64,000 bases of DNA, from NCBI RefSeq assembly GCF_027580225.2, contig NC_073340.2, positions 16,686,001 to 16,750,000 on the forward strand, written 5' to 3'. Positions 12,561 to 47,400 of the stretch are shown piece by piece. The stretch comes from Misgurnus anguillicaudatus (taxonomy: Eukaryota > Chordata > Actinopteri > Cypriniformes > Cobitidae). The notes beneath the pieces are model-generated. The model was given only the letters and a program-made list of their open reading frames with translations. It searched no databases and was not told where the DNA came from. Within the stretch, counting starts at the first letter, position 1. Each line of letters opens with the position of its first letter. The position numbers and the translations under genes were made by a program.

Positions 12561-13229
12561 ATAGTCCTGGTTTAAGGCTTCAGCAAAGTAATTATTCCTA
12601 ATGTCTTTCACAGACTTTCAAGATTGTCCAATGGCAAGGATAGATCATGCACTAGATCAGTAGGGCCAGTGGCTCAGGACCCTAGACAACCACAGGTCTC
12701 AAGTTGAGAGAAAACCAGAAACAAGCTTTCACAGATGTTAAAACAGAGATAGATGAACAGCTTGAAAGTGTGCCAGGGACTGCTGGCACAATGTGAAACA
12801 AAGAAATAAGAAATGCTTTCAGGACCAAGACCCTGTTTCCAATAGAGCACTTGATGTTGACTTGTGGCCTTCTCTCACGCATGTCCTTGAAGTCCACAAG
12901 ACCACAGGGTATCCCATTCATCATTTTAAGTTCCAGAAGGGTATCCATGAATGCAGCAACACTCCCTTGAGACATTTTTTTGCTGATTCTGAACAAATAT
13001 AGACTTGACAGCAGACTATTACACAGCAGTCCATATGGCAAAGAGCCTTCCGAATGCCTTATTGCACCTGTGTGTTGTATAATAGTTGTAGTACACCAAC
13101 ATCTTTAATGTATTACGCATATGAAGAGTTTAACTTTATTTCTTGTGCTTGCAACTCTTAGCCACACAGCTGTCACTATCTAATATTACTTTTTTGGAAT
13201 GTATGAAACAGTTTCAGTTATTTTATGGT

Positions 13230-13990
13230 TGATCGGATTCAATTGAATTTTATTTTTATAGTGCTTTTCACAATTGTTAATTGTTTCAAAGCAGCTTTAC
13301 ATGAAAAGATGTAGGAGAAAACACAGAAAAATCGATAGATATTATAAGAAGCAGAATACAGCAGCTAATAATAAACCATACAAGCGAGCATAGTAATAAT
13401 GTAACGTATACAGGAAAGTGCTAAGTTAAGCCAATGTTGGCTGACTCTCCATGGGACGAAAAAAACCCTAGGAGAAAAACCCTGTGGGAAAACTCCTAGA
13501 GAGAGAAAACCCTTGAGAGAAATACATATATATTTATATATATAAACACAATAGGGATATGAAACGGGTAGGCGGATTAAACTGGTTCAGCCAGTGGTCG
13601 CTGGTCAGGCATCAGCTGGGCATCACGGTGAAGGACAGCCAGTAGATCAGTGGTGTGATGACCCTCACAGCATCAGGAACTGGGTTTGTTTGTCTCATTG
13701 TCCTCGGGGTCGAGGACGAGACAGGGAGAGAAAAACAGAATCCTATTAGCATAGGGGCCGTTCGCATGTAATGCAAGTGTCATACAGTATTTTGGTTTAA
13801 AATCCGCTCGGTTCCAGACAGGCTAACTATTGCGGCATAAGTATATTACCCATATGAGTTATGTGAATGCTTTGTTCTGGACAAACTAACTATTGCGGGA
13901 TAGGTACATTTATTTGACATTTTATTTGAATGCTTTGTTAAAGAAGAATGTCTTAAGTTTATACTTAAAGTGATCACAAGTGGACAAGGC
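13230..13990. repeat. Dispersed cyprinid-type repeat
   Basis: Begins GTGCTTTTCACAATTGTTAA with CAAAGCAGCTTTACATGAAA, and continues through ACCCTAGGAGAAAAACCCTG. I recognise this text as a common interspersed sequence in cyprinid genomes. I cannot assign it to a class with confidence, and no open reading frame supports an autonomous element. Confidence 0.45.
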
Positions 13991-14509
13991 TAAATACAGG
14001 TGTAACTGTAAACAGGTGTGAAACATTTTGAGATTGTTCACTATCGACCACATTCAGAGGTAGTCAAAAACGCATTTGACCGTATTGCTTTTGTAGTGTA
14101 GACTTGTGGTTGAATGTTTTCGAGCAGCCACAAAAGGGCGCCTACTTTCTGTCTATTAATCTAATGTGATGTACCGAGCACAATATAACGGACCTGACTT
14201 CTAGCGTGAACCCGCAGCGTTAGCGTGGTTTTTAGGCTTTTATTTATAAAACTGAAGCGGCTGCTTTCTGCCTCTTTAATTTTTGTTTCATTTTGCTAGA
14301 GAGTGAAAGTTGCCAACACAGAAGTGACTTAAACTGCCGTTCATTAACTGGCCACTAGAGAGTGTCTCCAAAAGGAGTCAATCCCATAGACCCACCATGT
14401 TAAAATGCTCAACTTTACAGCTTTTGGTCTTTATAGTCAATTTTGCTCTTAGGATGTCTGTAAGGGGGGTGAACTTTTTTGTAACTCATCCTTTTAAATG
14501 ATATTAAGC

Positions 14510-14810
14510 CTTAAATTTCTGCATAATTAAGGGAGTGGCCACTTGAGTGATGGTGAACTGCCACCGCTGTCACTATCGTCAAGCTAGGTGGGCGTGGTTT
14601 CAGACACCTCAGCTTCACCCACGTCCCACCTCTTTACCAATTTTCGGTTATCCACGAGTGATGCACGGCAACCCAATGCCATTGCCGAGATGCCGACGGC
14701 AAGCCCGGCCAACTATTGGCTTCAAAAAAGCTCTTCACAAACCTATGGGTGATGTTACGGACACTACTACACTACGTCCATATTTTTAACAGTCTATGGT
14801 TTAAACCAGG
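14510..14810. repeat. Dispersed repeat, one of two copies
   Basis: ATTAAGGGAGTGGCCACTTG through CACAAACCTATGGGTGA and CAGTCTATG is repeated in the same order at 49363-49600 (intron 9 of atad1), with scattered substitutions. This marks an interspersed element. Ends are not resolved. Confidence 0.6.
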
Positions 14811-15249
14811 AGTGACCAATCCTGCTCCTGGAGGGCTGTGCTGCATCTGAAACCGCCTACTTCCATACTATATAGTAGGTGAAAAGCAGTAGGCGAGGTG
14901 AGTAGTATGTCCGAATTCTTCAAGGAAGCCCGTTTTTAGGACGGTGAAAACAGCGGTATACAGATAAGTAAATTGTAATAAATATACCGTGTTTTTTTAC
15001 ACGTGAAAAATGAACACGTTATTGTGCGCACTGTAAACACAATCATAGCTTCAAAAACACAGAAAGAATGGGACCTTTAAACAAAAGCAGAGGGACTCGC
15101 CCACAGACCACCCCCTCAAAGTAATCAGGATAGAAGTGGTTGAAAGTGTACAAAAGAGACGGATTAAAATACCAGGTGTAAAAGTGAATATGTCTCTCTC
15201 ATCCATTTGTGATCTGATTGCCCAAAACGCATCTTAAAACCAGGTATAA

Positions 15250-16620
15250 ACAGGGACTATTTTTTCCCAGTGGATGAAAGGCTTTTGATTGATTTTTTTT
15301 TTCATTAAAGTTGCGTTGATACATTTTATTTTTTGCTTTAGTATTTGTATTAACCTCCTAAAGGCTGAATGGGGTTTCAGGCACTTTAAATTGTGCCTAA
15401 CAACGTCCTTCAGCTGTGATTTATTCCACGATATAGCACATCCTCTCTTGCTTACATGCAACATGTAAGAGGGGGATTTTAAGAGGAAAATAAAAGTGAA
15501 AGTACCACACGCTGATTCATCACAAGGTTGTAGGATGTTCAACATGACATGATCACAATGGTGAATGTGAAAGGGGGGATGGTGAAACTTCTGCTTTTGA
15601 TTGAGCATGTCCTGTGTAAAGCCTGTTTCTTTTCTTATTAAAAGGGCAAACAGGGCTGCATTATGCACAATTCTGAGAACAGTCTGCATCAAACAGTCAC
15701 GCTAAACATAAACGCATTACATTCTGTACATAGTGTATCTGTATCTCAAAGAAAAGAAGAGAAATGAGTGAAAGGCATCTTTTATTTGCATCAGTATGGA
15801 TTTAATGTCAGTATAACAGCTTATTTGAGTCGTTTCAGTTCCAGACAGCCTTTGGACCAAATTTTAAAGATGCTATTAAATGAACAAATTCAATTTTGGA
15901 CTACGTATAATCACAGCCACAAAAATGCAAAACGCAGATGACAAATACAGAACATTAAGTTAAACTCAAATTATCGCTACTCGGAAGGGTTTGCCTCGCC
16001 ACTTATTTATTTCTAACAGCAGACGATAACAAAGATCAGATAAGTTCATCAGTCACCAGCAAATCAGTTTTTCTTGGAAATTAGTGGGATACATGCATGC
16101 AGATTATGTAAGCAAACTCTCCAGGCTCCTCCAGGTCCAACAGCGCTGCCATTATTTATAGATAACAGAGAAGAAGGGTACATCAGAGGTCATTAACATT
16201 AACAGATCGCCGCTCAGCTTCCAGACACAAAGTGCGGTTTGAGGTTTTCACTCGGAATACTTTTTTTAAACCTAATGGTGATATATTTAAAAGGTAAAGT
16301 TTATTTTCTGGGCACAATGATGTATCCCATAAGGCAGTTTATTTACGCAAGGTTATAAATATTACTTTGTTCTGTTAAAAAAAATCTAAATAGTCCCCAA
16401 GAGGACTTTTGGAGAAGTCGAAAGAGAAAAAACAGAACTACATTCATTTTCCTGAACTTATCCTCAGCTGACATGAAAAGCACCTTCAGCATGAGATCTT
16501 GAGTCATGAGTTTGGTCTGTAAGAGAGCTGTAGGTATGTAGCAACAAAAGTCACGCTTCGAATAAACAGAAACGATGCTGAAATGGTTCAGACTCCATCT
16601 ATGAAATCCAAAAAACGAAT
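15250..16620. other. Intergenic DNA, nothing recognised
   Basis: A 152-codon minus-strand open stretch (15692-15234) has no recognisable motif and no supporting splice context. No repeat ends were seen. Confidence 0.4.
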
Positions 16621-16624
16621 TTAA

Positions 16625-16811
16625 GAAAAATGTTATTTAAGTATATTTTTTCTTTATTTATAATATAAAATATATCAAATTATATATAAATTAAAATATA
16701 TAAAAAAGTTTCTTAAATACAAACATTAATGTGCATGTTTATATGAAATAAGTATGCAAAAAACTTTTCTTTTGTATGCGATTAATCGCAATTAATCTTT
16801 TGACAGCCCTA
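16625..16811. mobile_element. Truncated hAT-like MITE, family A
   Basis: The right end GCGATTAATCGCAATTAATC...TGACAGCCCTA is intact. The left end is not found, and the remaining part is AT-rich like the other copies. Confidence 0.65.
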
Positions 16812-16908
16812 ATTTTAATCATAGTTTTATTTACTTGATCAATATTAAAGATATCAAGGTTATATTTTCACAAAAACGCTTTTATATTATTATAAAAAAG
16901 TGACTTAA

Positions 16909-17520
16909 AGGGATAGTTCACCCAAAAATGGAAATAATGTCATTAATGACTCACCCTCATGTCGTTCCAAACTGAAAGTCTACGTAGGGTATACTGTGCA
17001 TGTCCATAAAGATAATAAAAATTAGGACTTTATTCAGCATTGTCTTCTCTTCCGCGTCTGTTGTGAAGCGCATGAGCGAGACCAAAGTCACATACGACTC
17101 GGCTGACTTGTTATGTGGTGCGCCCCAGCTGTTTTTTTTTGTGTGTGCCCAGGCTTCGTTTACAGTCTGAGGGAGACGCACACTGTAAGTTTGAAAAAAA
17201 AACTAGCATGCGCTTCACAACAGACAATGCTGAATAAAGTCGTAATTTTTGTTATTTTGGACCAAAATATATTTTCGATGCTTCAACACATTCTAACTGA
17301 TCCACTGATGTCACATGGACTACTTTGATGATGTTTTTATAACCTTTATGGACATGGACAGTATACCGTACATAGATTTTCAATGAAAGGTCAAGCTCTC
17401 GAACTAAATATAACACATCTTAAACTGTGTTCCAAAGATGAACGGAGGTCTTATGAGTTTGGAACGACATGAGGGTGAGTCATGAATGACATTATTTTCA
17501 TTTTTGGGTGAACTATCCCT
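16909..17520. mobile_element. TTAA-flanked MITE, family D (GGGATAGTTCACCC ends), 612 bp
   Basis: Ends AGGGATAGTTCACCCAAAAA and TTTTTGGGTGAACTATCCCT sit between TTAA at 16905-16908 and 17521-17524. Longer subterminal arms (TGACTCACCCTCATGTCGTTCC) are also inverted. Relatives end at about 19594, 35481, 54582, 57401 and 58404. Confidence 0.88.
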
Positions 17521-17578
17521 TTAAGATGGGTTTAGAAAGTGTGACTTGCATTTAATGGATTTGTTTCTATTAGTTATC

Positions 17579-17645
17579 CCATAGCTCAATTGATAGAGCA
17601 TTGTATTAATACAGCTTAGGTCATGGGTTCAATTCCCAGGGAACA
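17579..17645 (+). repeat. tRNA-derived SINE head
   Basis: A-box-like TAGCTCAATTGATAGAGC (17582-17599) and B-box GGGTTCAATTCCC (17625-17637) are spaced as in a tRNA promoter. No acceptor or anticodon stem can be drawn, so this is a SINE or tRNA relic, not a tRNA gene. Confidence 0.6.
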
Positions 17646-17689
17646 CACATATACCAATACAGCTTAATATTAAATTATATTAAACCCAT

Positions 17690-19594
17690 GATTTACTCAC
17701 CCTCAAGCCGTTCGAGATGCACAAATCCATCATTTTTCAGACAAACACATTTTTTGTTATTTTAGAAAATGTCCTAGATCTTTCAGTTTATAAAATATAA
17801 GGATATGGGTTTAGGGAAGGGACGATAACCGGTTTCACAATTAACCATGATAAAATGTCCTGACGGTTAGTATTATCGTTTAAAATGTAATTATCATTAA
17901 AACCGTGATTTTGAAAACTCGCTGTAAATCCTGTCCAGCCAGAATCAGTTTGATGCAGGCACGCACATGCAACATATTTTTTTGCACAAGAAGGCATTTA
18001 AGGGATAATGTATTCATTCACGGTAAACTTATTAGAAAGATTATTTATTTTTTACCACAGAATAATTTCAGGGACAAGAAATATTAAATTGTGATTCTCA
18101 AAAACAAAACTTGTTCAAATGTTTTCAGTGTGTGTTTCAGTTCTTTTTGAACATTTCCATCTCATTTCAAAGGGGCCATGACATGAAAATCTGACTTTTT
18201 TCATGTTTAAGTGCCATGATTGGGTCCCCAGTGCTTATATCAACCTAGAAAATGTGAAAAAGATCAACCCAGTAACTTAGTTTTGGTAAACCATTCTCTA
18301 CAAGCACATGGAAAATACGTCATTGAAATTTGGCTCTCCTTATGATGTCATAACGAGCTTTTATTATAATAATACCGCCCCTTAATCTGCAATATCCAAT
18401 CACAGCACTGCCATTTAATGCGGAGAAAAGCACAATTGAGTTTTAATTGCAACAAACCACCATCATTGTGATCAGTGTTTGAATTTCATCAGCTCATTTG
18501 CATTTAACAGGACACACCCAAAATGGCACATTTTTGCTCACACCTATAAAGTTTTAACATGCTATAATAAATTATTTATATGGTATTTTCAGCTAAAACT
18601 TCACATATGTGCTCTGAGGACACTAAAGATTTATTTGATATCTTAAGAAAGTCTTGTGCCATGGCCCCTTTAACAAAACCATAATATATTGATAACCGTG
18701 ATAACTTTGGTCACTATAATCATGATATGAAAAAAAATGTGCATCCATCCTTCACAAAAGTAATCCAAACGGCTCCAGGGGGTAAACAAACGCCTTCTGA
18801 AGGTAATCATTGCGGTTTTGTCATAGAAATATTCATTAAACTTTATAAACGAAAATAACTAGCTTCCAGTAACGCCGCCATCATAGATTCCTCTGCATTC
18901 AGGAGAGAGTATCAGCGTAGTGTACGCACTTTTCTTAGTGACGTATGACAAATGCGGAGGCACAGAGCAGCAGGATAGAAACCTCTGTAAACTGCGTACA
19001 CTCTCATCTGAATGCAGGAGGCATCTAAGGCCCGTCCCAAATAGCGCACATCATGTGGACTTTCGGTCTTGTGGCCTTAAAATTGTGCGTGCTCGCTTAG
19101 TCTACGAGTCCGTAGGGTGTCCCAGTTGTCATTTTTACGCTCCAAAGTATGCTTATCAGCGCCCCCTTTGTACCCTTCAGCAAAGAACACATCTTTTTGT
19201 TATCGAAAGCTAGTCATTTGCCTTTATACAGTGTTAAATATGGATATTTCTATGACAAAACCGCACGGATTACCAAAAAAATAAATAAAATTTTGCCATC
19301 ATTTACTGACTCTCATGTCGTTACAAGTCTGCATAAATTTCTTTGTTCTGATGAACACGAAGGAAGATAATTTGAGAAAGGTTTATAACCAAACCGTTCG
19401 TGAGTACCATTAACTTCCACAGTAGGGAAAAAAAAATACTATGGAAGTTAATGATCGGTTTGATTACGAACATTCCTTTAAAATATCTTCTTTCTGGTTC
19501 ATCAGAACAAAGAAATTTATACAGGTTTGTAACAACATGGGAGTGACTCAAAATGATGACAGAACTTTAATTTTTGGGTGAACTATCCCTTTAA
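17690..19594. repeat. Composite of nested family D-type MITEs
   Basis: Starts with the family D subterminal text TTACTCACCCTCAAGCCGTT and ends with GGTGAACTATCCCTTTAA at 19594. In between lie pieces of at least two other repeats (GATAACCG-bearing ends near 17825 and 18705) and the intact family C MITE at 18171-18669. Nesting order beyond that is not resolved. Confidence 0.6.
18171..18669. mobile_element. TTAA-type MITE, family C (AGGGGCCATG ends), 499 bp
   Basis: Inverted ends AGGGGCCATGACATGA / GTGCCATGGCCCCT. The flanking tetranucleotides are TCAA (18167-18170) and TTAA (18670-18673), one base decayed. A second copy with perfect TTAA borders lies at 55932-56412. Confidence 0.82.
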
Positions 19595-20147
19595 ATGCCC
19601 TCCCAGCATCAGAGTCGTCTGTAAATGTAAATGACTGAAGGTTGTATCATGTCAATAAAACAACAAACTGACAAGAATGAGACTTTATTGGATTTATGTG
19701 GAGTTTATAACACTAAGATAAAGGGCAGTTTACACATACAATTACAAACAAACATGTCATTTGTATGAGCAACATGATTACCTGTACAATATTTCATACA
19801 TGGTTGGTTTGTGTACTCAGTGCATAGGCAATCACACACAGAGCAACTGTTGCACAGCACAATAGTATCTGAACAGGCTTAAAATGGAGTAAGGCTGTTT
19901 TCTCAAAGACTGAAAATATACCGAGTTTACATTATAAGAAACCTCTGGGGCATTGGTGGGGGGAGAGAATGGGTTCAAATGGAGCATGACCGAAGTCCAA
20001 AGGGCCCCTGCTGCCGGACGATTTAGTGCACAGTACCACCCCATCCATCCGCATGCATGACGTTATGTACTACCACGATTTCTAAAGCAAGCACTTTTAT
20101 TCTTCTGTAAACATGAGGCACTTTGTGGCAACCACAGGCATACAACA

Positions 20148-20155
20148 TATTGCAC
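20148..20155 (-). promoter_or_regulatory. Candidate miR-25/32/92 8-mer site in pten 3' UTR
   Basis: The minus strand reads GTGCAATA, complementary to the AUUGCAC seed of the miR-25/32/92 family with an A opposite position 1. This family is reported to repress PTEN in mammals. Chance occurrence is not excluded. Confidence 0.3.
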
Positions 20156-20825
20156 GAATCGGCTAAGAAAGAGTGACGTGAAACATGTACACTGGCACCT
20201 TTGAAGACTTCCTTGTTTTTCATTAAACCTGAAATGAATTTCTGATGCTGCCTGTGAGCTCCACACACCCGTGCCACGTAAAGGATGTCCGAGGTTTTGC
20301 ATGTTAAGGTACTGTCTCGTGTGGCAGAAATGGCCTTAAGGATTAATGCGAGATCGGGTAGTCACACATTAAAGCGCTAAACATCCCAAAGAAGTCATGT
20401 GCATGTGTTAGGGAGGACTACGATAACGGAAAATCTGCAGAAGATCTCTGTCGGAAAGTGACTGAATACTTTCATAAATAGTTGCATTATTTATTTTTTC
20501 TATTTTATGCTTTCTTAAAAAAACCTAAAAACATTTTCAGTCAATAACACATTTGAGTCTATGTTGATGCACAGCGACAAAAGTAATGGACACAAAGACT
20601 TTTTCTTCCCCGCTCTCGTACGTCTGATTGCTGCGAGCATTTCCGTAAAAAAATAAACCGACTAGAAATAAAAATACTGTGGACCGCTGACTGAAACCCT
20701 GCAAAAACCTGTAACAGTGCACATGTCTAGTACAATATGTTGCTCTTGTATAGTAGCTTTAAATAAGTCAGTGCTTGGGCAGAATGGTAGGGTATCAAAG
20801 CAGTAGAAGAGTAAGCATTGTCAAC

Positions 20826-20833
20826 TTCAAGTA
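20826..20833 (-). promoter_or_regulatory. Candidate miR-26 8-mer site in pten 3' UTR
   Basis: The minus strand reads TACTTGAA, the full 8-mer complement of the miR-26a/b seed. A second, 7-mer match (ACTTGAA) is at 22571-22565, just after the stop codon. PTEN is an established miR-26 target in mammals. A single 8-mer in about 3 kb can arise by chance, so this is a candidate only. Confidence 0.35.
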
Positions 20834-22624
20834 AAGCAAAGAATACCTCCCGTGAGCCCCGCCTCTACTAAAAAAAAATCATCAAGCTTAATTTGGCAGG
20901 TTTCAGTGATCTGAAATGTAAACAAAAAAGAAAGTTTTTCCTGGATTGGTTAGTGTACAATCACATGTATGAAGGCCGAGTTTACTCCTCACATCTGGGA
21001 TTTGTATTCTTTCTCTAAGGAAGGTGAGATGTGCGGTGGGCTGGTGACTAGTGTGAAGCCTGAATGCTAACAGTACAGGAAAAAGGCAGCTTACTCACTA
21101 CCCTCGGTAAAGATTCTTGCCCAAGAGACTGAGAAAGTTTTTTGTCTTTTTATTTTTCGCCTGACCTCATCAGCCAGATGTGCTAAAAAAAGATTTGGCA
21201 TGCTTAAAAGTAAATTATACATTTAAATATTCTCATATATAGGGCTTTAATATTTCCGAAGCAAGCACAGGATCTGTAGCTGCACTATGTTGTTTCCATC
21301 CAAACAGAACGAGGTATGAAATAAAAACACATGAACTCTTAACTAGTCAGGGAGATCAGATTGGAGTTGAAGACTATCGGTTATGCACGTAAGTGCGGCT
21401 AACAGTTACGAACACGCACCGAAGTGCGTTTAAATGCACCATGAGATTCGCACCGAATTGACTATACATCTGCAGCTTGTAAGCACCTTTGCTGGATAAA
21501 CGCATGATCCAGATTTCATTAGATCACGTACTATAAGGCTACAAACACGATTTAGAGAACCAAGGCTGAACGTTTGCGAACGCTGTCGAACAAAATCAAA
21601 ACTTGCATCCAAGGTTGATACATTCAAGGGCTTTTCTAGGTTTGCATGCCATACACGAAATGCTGTAATCCAAGCAACCGGTTGGCATGGCATCACTTTG
21701 CTTCTACGCTAGGTGTAGCGAAGTGCGGCTAGCTACCCTAACGCAAGTCTTATGACTGAGCTCAGATCGTTAACTGTTAGGAACTGAAAACAAATCCTGT
21801 GGATTTAAACAAGTGCCAGCGGACAAGGGGAAGTTATGAATAATAAAATGAAGTGACCGTTTACAGATTCAAATCTCTTATGCAGAAGCCGTAAGGAGGA
21901 CGTAGGATGGCAATGACTTCCTTCAAAAACCACTTTTAGAAAAACATTGTATAGCATTTATTAGACAATATGGATTCCAATAACATGCACACCTTCTTTG
22001 ATGAGCTATAGTGTTAACATTATTGCAACACTGGTTTCCATGTTGTTTGTGTGTATTTGCATTAAAAAAGAAAGGAAAATGACAATAATACATATTGTGT
22101 AGCTTACTGTAGAAGAATCATTAGCACTGTAGTAATAATGATGAATCCAGACAGACAAACGTTGTAAGTTTCCACTGAACAACCCAAATGAAACATGCTG
22201 GCGTTTCAACAGCATGAGGAGAAACTTCACAGTAGGTAGATAAGCACAGACATGAGGGCATGAAGGAGGTTGATTTAAGCACTGGCCTTGGTTTCGACAG
22301 GTGATGGGGAGCAGCAAATTTCGACCTCCACTGAATTCTCCCATAAACGATCTCCCATCCAGAATGGGTTTTCTCTTTCGTTACGGCATGAAAATGTATT
22401 TACATAATAGCTACTGACACGTTTTCCACGGAACATCAGTGTTGATACTTCATGGAGAAGGGGGTGAACGGACAAAAAAAAAGAATTGGTCAGCATTTTG
22501 TCCCTAAAACCGGTGACGTGTGTCCTACTTCTGTTTGGAAAAATGTACTTGCTTTCAGTTCGTATTCAAGTTTTATCCTTTATACAACTCTATGACGCAT
22601 GTCTTTTCTTCCCATAAAAATATT

Positions 22625-43779
<21,155 letters not shown>

Positions 43780-43780
<1 letters not shown>

Positions 43781-43864
43781 GCTAGGTGGCAGTAATGATC
43801 CTGAAGCAAGCTTGCCACCTGCAAATATACGACACAAGAGGAAGAAAGCAGTGTGACAAGAGAG
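43780..43864 (+). other. atad1: Probable non-coding first exon of atad1
   Basis: GAGAG at 43860-43864 is followed by a strong donor, GTGAGT (43865). The next acceptor, TTTCCACAG, ends at 44403, and exon 2 opens 14 nt before the ATG at 44418. The left limit is a guess. The exon lies in sequence with inverted GGTGGCA / TGCCACC arms and an ACACAAGAGGAAGAAA tail, which looks like a dispersed fish repeat, so the leader may be repeat-derived. Confidence 0.5.
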
Positions 43865-44417
43865 GTGAGTCTCATGCAGGTTTCAGGGTTTGTAAATTAC
43901 ACTACGAACTAAAAAGGAAGAGTTTCCCTAATCAAATAAGGTACTTATTAATAAAGATAAGTTTGAATGTGCTCCGGTAAAGTGTCTCGTAAAAGCTCTT
44001 TTGTTTGATATAATGGATTTACACGAAGAAGGTCAAAGCTAACTAAGCAGCGCTCTCCAGTGAAAATGAAAGCAAACTACGCCGGTTCTTTGCATTGTTA
44101 TTAAATTAAGATAAGTTATAAAGAGGTGGCTGTAAAATGTTCAGATAATTTAACCCATAGACATTATTTCTTTAATAATGGTCTATCCGGCCAGCTAAGC
44201 AGTAAGTTTACATGCTGAGTCTGGAAGAATGGTCCAATGTGCTGCTTCAGCTGGATCTCTGACATTACTCCTGTGTCTCCTCCATTCTGATCTAAATATA
44301 TTTTAATTAACTGTAAACCCCTTCCACACCCCCAAACCCTAGATCCTATCATAGTAATAATAACAATAATGATCATAGCAAAGTTGGTTTATTCTTTCCA
44401 CAGGTGACTGCGAGAGG

Positions 44418-47400
44418 ATGGTTGTGAAAGAGGTACCGGTTGACAGTTTTACCCGCCCTTTGGGCAGGAATGAAGTGATAGGTTTACTCTTCCGCCTCAC
44501 GTTATTTGGTGCAGCCACCTATTTTACAGTAAAGTGGATGGTTGATGCTATTGATCCAACACGAAAACAGAAAGTTGAGGCACAGAAACAGGTATGTCGT
44601 ATAGTTGATAAATGATATAATTTTCTCATTCAGAAAAAAAATGAAGCACCTAAAGTGTTTTTCCAAATGTGAATCGTGTTACCAGCATAAGTTTGAGTTT
44701 TTACTCAATATTTACAAAGCATAGCATCAGATAAGCTGTATCTTAACACGACTAAATCAAGTTTTGTTGTGGTCCTACAGGCAGAAAAACTTATGCGGCA
44801 GATTGGAGTGCAAAATGTCAAGCTTTCTGAATATGAGATGAGCATTGCAGCTCACCTTGTGGATCCATTGACCATGCAGGTGAGTAATTTTATCACTCTT
44901 TATTATACCAATTTTTATTACAAGTTACGCAAATTATTTGTGTCTACCCACAGATTACATGGCATGACATTGCTGGCTTGGATGAAGTCATAACTGAACT
45001 AAAGGAAACTGTTATACTTCCAGTCCAGAAGCGATATTTGTTTGAAGGATCTAAACTTCTTCAGCCACCCAAAGGTAATGATACAGAAACGTTTTTTTTT
45101 TATAAAATGTCTATCCTCTCCGCTACATACAGGACACTTAATTCTGAGGTGGATTATTTTTCTTCTTCACAAGGTGTGTTGCTGTATGGACCTCCAGGAT
45201 GTGGAAAAACTCTTATAGCCAAAGCGACCGCAAAAGAGGCAGGGTTTCGCTTTATAAACCTACAGCCTTCCACTCTCACTGATAAATGGTATGGAGAGTC
45301 TCAGAAACTAGCGGCAGCTGTTTTCTCTCTGGCCATCAAACTACAGCCCTCTATTATCTTCATTGATGAGATTGGTAAATGCATGCTTTGATTTTTATGC
45401 TTTCATTTACTGCTTACATCATGCTGTTGACATGCCAGCCTTGAGTTGACAAGCCTTAGGGGCGGATCACACAGAATGCGTTTATGGCAGTGGGAGGAGC
45501 CTTTTTTAAATTGTTTTCTATAGGCAGTGAGTGTTATGCGTGCTGTTTATGCATGTCAAAAGGCCCACGTTTTTGCACAAGCAACTCTGAGCAGCTGAAG
45601 TTAAAAACATCAACTCTGAGTAAAAAAGTGCCCAACGTCATTCGCGTTTTCCATTGTCCAATTGAATGAGGGGACAGATGGGCCTTGCATTGTGGTGACA
45701 GAAGTTTATAATTATTTCAGGGTTCCCACGGCTCCTTGAAATCCTTGAAAGTTTGTGAATTTGGGGGGAAAAATTCAAGGCCCTGGAAAGTTTTTGAAAA
45801 TATACATGCATAGATATAGATCATTAAAAGTGCCTAAATCTATTCTACGCAAGTAGTTTTCTGGAAAAAATCCATATTATTCCCTGTGTAGTGTAGGATA
45901 ATATCATACAAATTCTAGACTTTTTAAGCACATGTGCTAAACTGTTCACTTAAAATGCTTATATATTCTGTATGAGAATGTTGATTCATACCAAAGTGCT
46001 TTTTTGCATAGTTGTGTTTGACACATGAAAACGTCACGTGTTACGTATGTACTTTTGTGTTTCCTGAGAAGGGAACGAGACACTGCATCTCCCTTGCCAT
46101 ACTTCCTGCGTCCCTGTAATGCCGTCTTTGGCAATATTTTAGAAAGCGATATACTTTCTGGCTCCCGTGTCTTTAAGCCTCACCATTGGTTGAACTGATG
46201 AACAAATTCAGACGCACTTACCCCTGAAGGCGCCCACAAAGTGTCACTGCAGTGACGCAGCACAAGTTCCCTCGAAAGGGAACTGTAACAATGTATCTTA
46301 AAAGGTAACACGATGTAATCTTGCTCTCACTTGAAATGTGTCCCCACATTTAGTCCTTGAATTTGAGATTATTAGAGCTGGTAAGTCCTTGAAAGGTCCT
46401 TGAATTTGAAGTTAACTAAGGTGTGTGAACCCTGTTATTTGGAACAACTGGAGATTGTACTCTGTGCACCTATCACCCTTGATTAAGGTCAAGCAATCGC
46501 CCTCTTTTTAAAATGTTTACATGCACCAAATTTTGTCAATCCGATTGAATTTAGTCTGATTGAAGGTTACGACAATACAGTTTACATGCACCCTAAACAT
46601 TACAATCTGATTAAAATGTTCGTTTACATTCGACATAATCCGAACCGAACGTCTGCGCAAGTGCACCGCCAGGGTTGCCAGCTTCGCGTATCAAAACCAT
46701 CCAGTGGGAATTCAAAACTAGCCCAAAAGCATCCCAATGACTAGTATTCACATCCCTGCATGCACAGCGCGTGTGACCCCATTACCTTAATAATGCGTGT
46801 TGCCAATACCTTGCTATTGCATGTTTCTGTAACGAGAATCATGTGATAAATATAAGATGTGAACTTGAGCATAAATGTTCTGCGCATATGCAAGGTATTT
46901 TTGCATCCCATTAAGAAAATACTACGATTCATGAGTTTACATGCATACTTTTATACTGCTGATCGGATCACAGATCGGAGTACACCACCCCTTTCAAAAT
47001 TTGCATCCGATCGACCATTATCCATCAATACGATTACAAACGAATTATTTGGTTGCATGTAAACGTAAATTATGACAGGTAACAGCAAACTAAAGTTTTA
47101 AGAGCGCTCACGCTTCAATATTTGATTGACAGTACAGGTGTCTCGGTGGTTGCCTAGCAATATAAAAAACTCATTGAACTGCTCTTTTCTGAAGTCAATC
47201 AAAAAAGGAAGTGCTGTCTGCCTCACATTTCCAAGCATTTAAAACATTTTTTGTGTTATCTGCTGCTTAAGCTTCACCAACATCAATGCATCAGTGAATT
47301 ATTGGAAATTGAATTAAATTCTCCCCAGATTGAAAATTGGCCCTTATTTTACTCACCTTCAAGCCATCGGTGTATATTACTTTTTTTCTTTCAGCTGAAC

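Larger units (their letters stand above)
19675..22624 (-). other. pten: Probable pten 3' untranslated region with poly(A) signal
   Basis: About 2.95 kb downstream of the pten stop is almost free of the repeats that crowd the flanks. On the minus strand AATAAA occurs at 19689-19684, with a T-rich stretch just beyond it, and transposon sequence resumes at about 19594. A second AATAAA lies near 20480. A long 3' UTR is normal for this gene. The end point is inferred from signal and context, not from transcript data. Confidence 0.6.

Noticed and set aside
15234..15692. 152-codon minus-strand open reading frame
   Set aside because: Low-complexity composition, no known domain, no splice or start context. 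Length is compatible with chance in AT-rich DNA.
17579..17645. A tRNA gene
   Set aside because: A- and B-box matches exist but no cloverleaf (no acceptor or anticodon stem) can be formed. It fits a SINE head.
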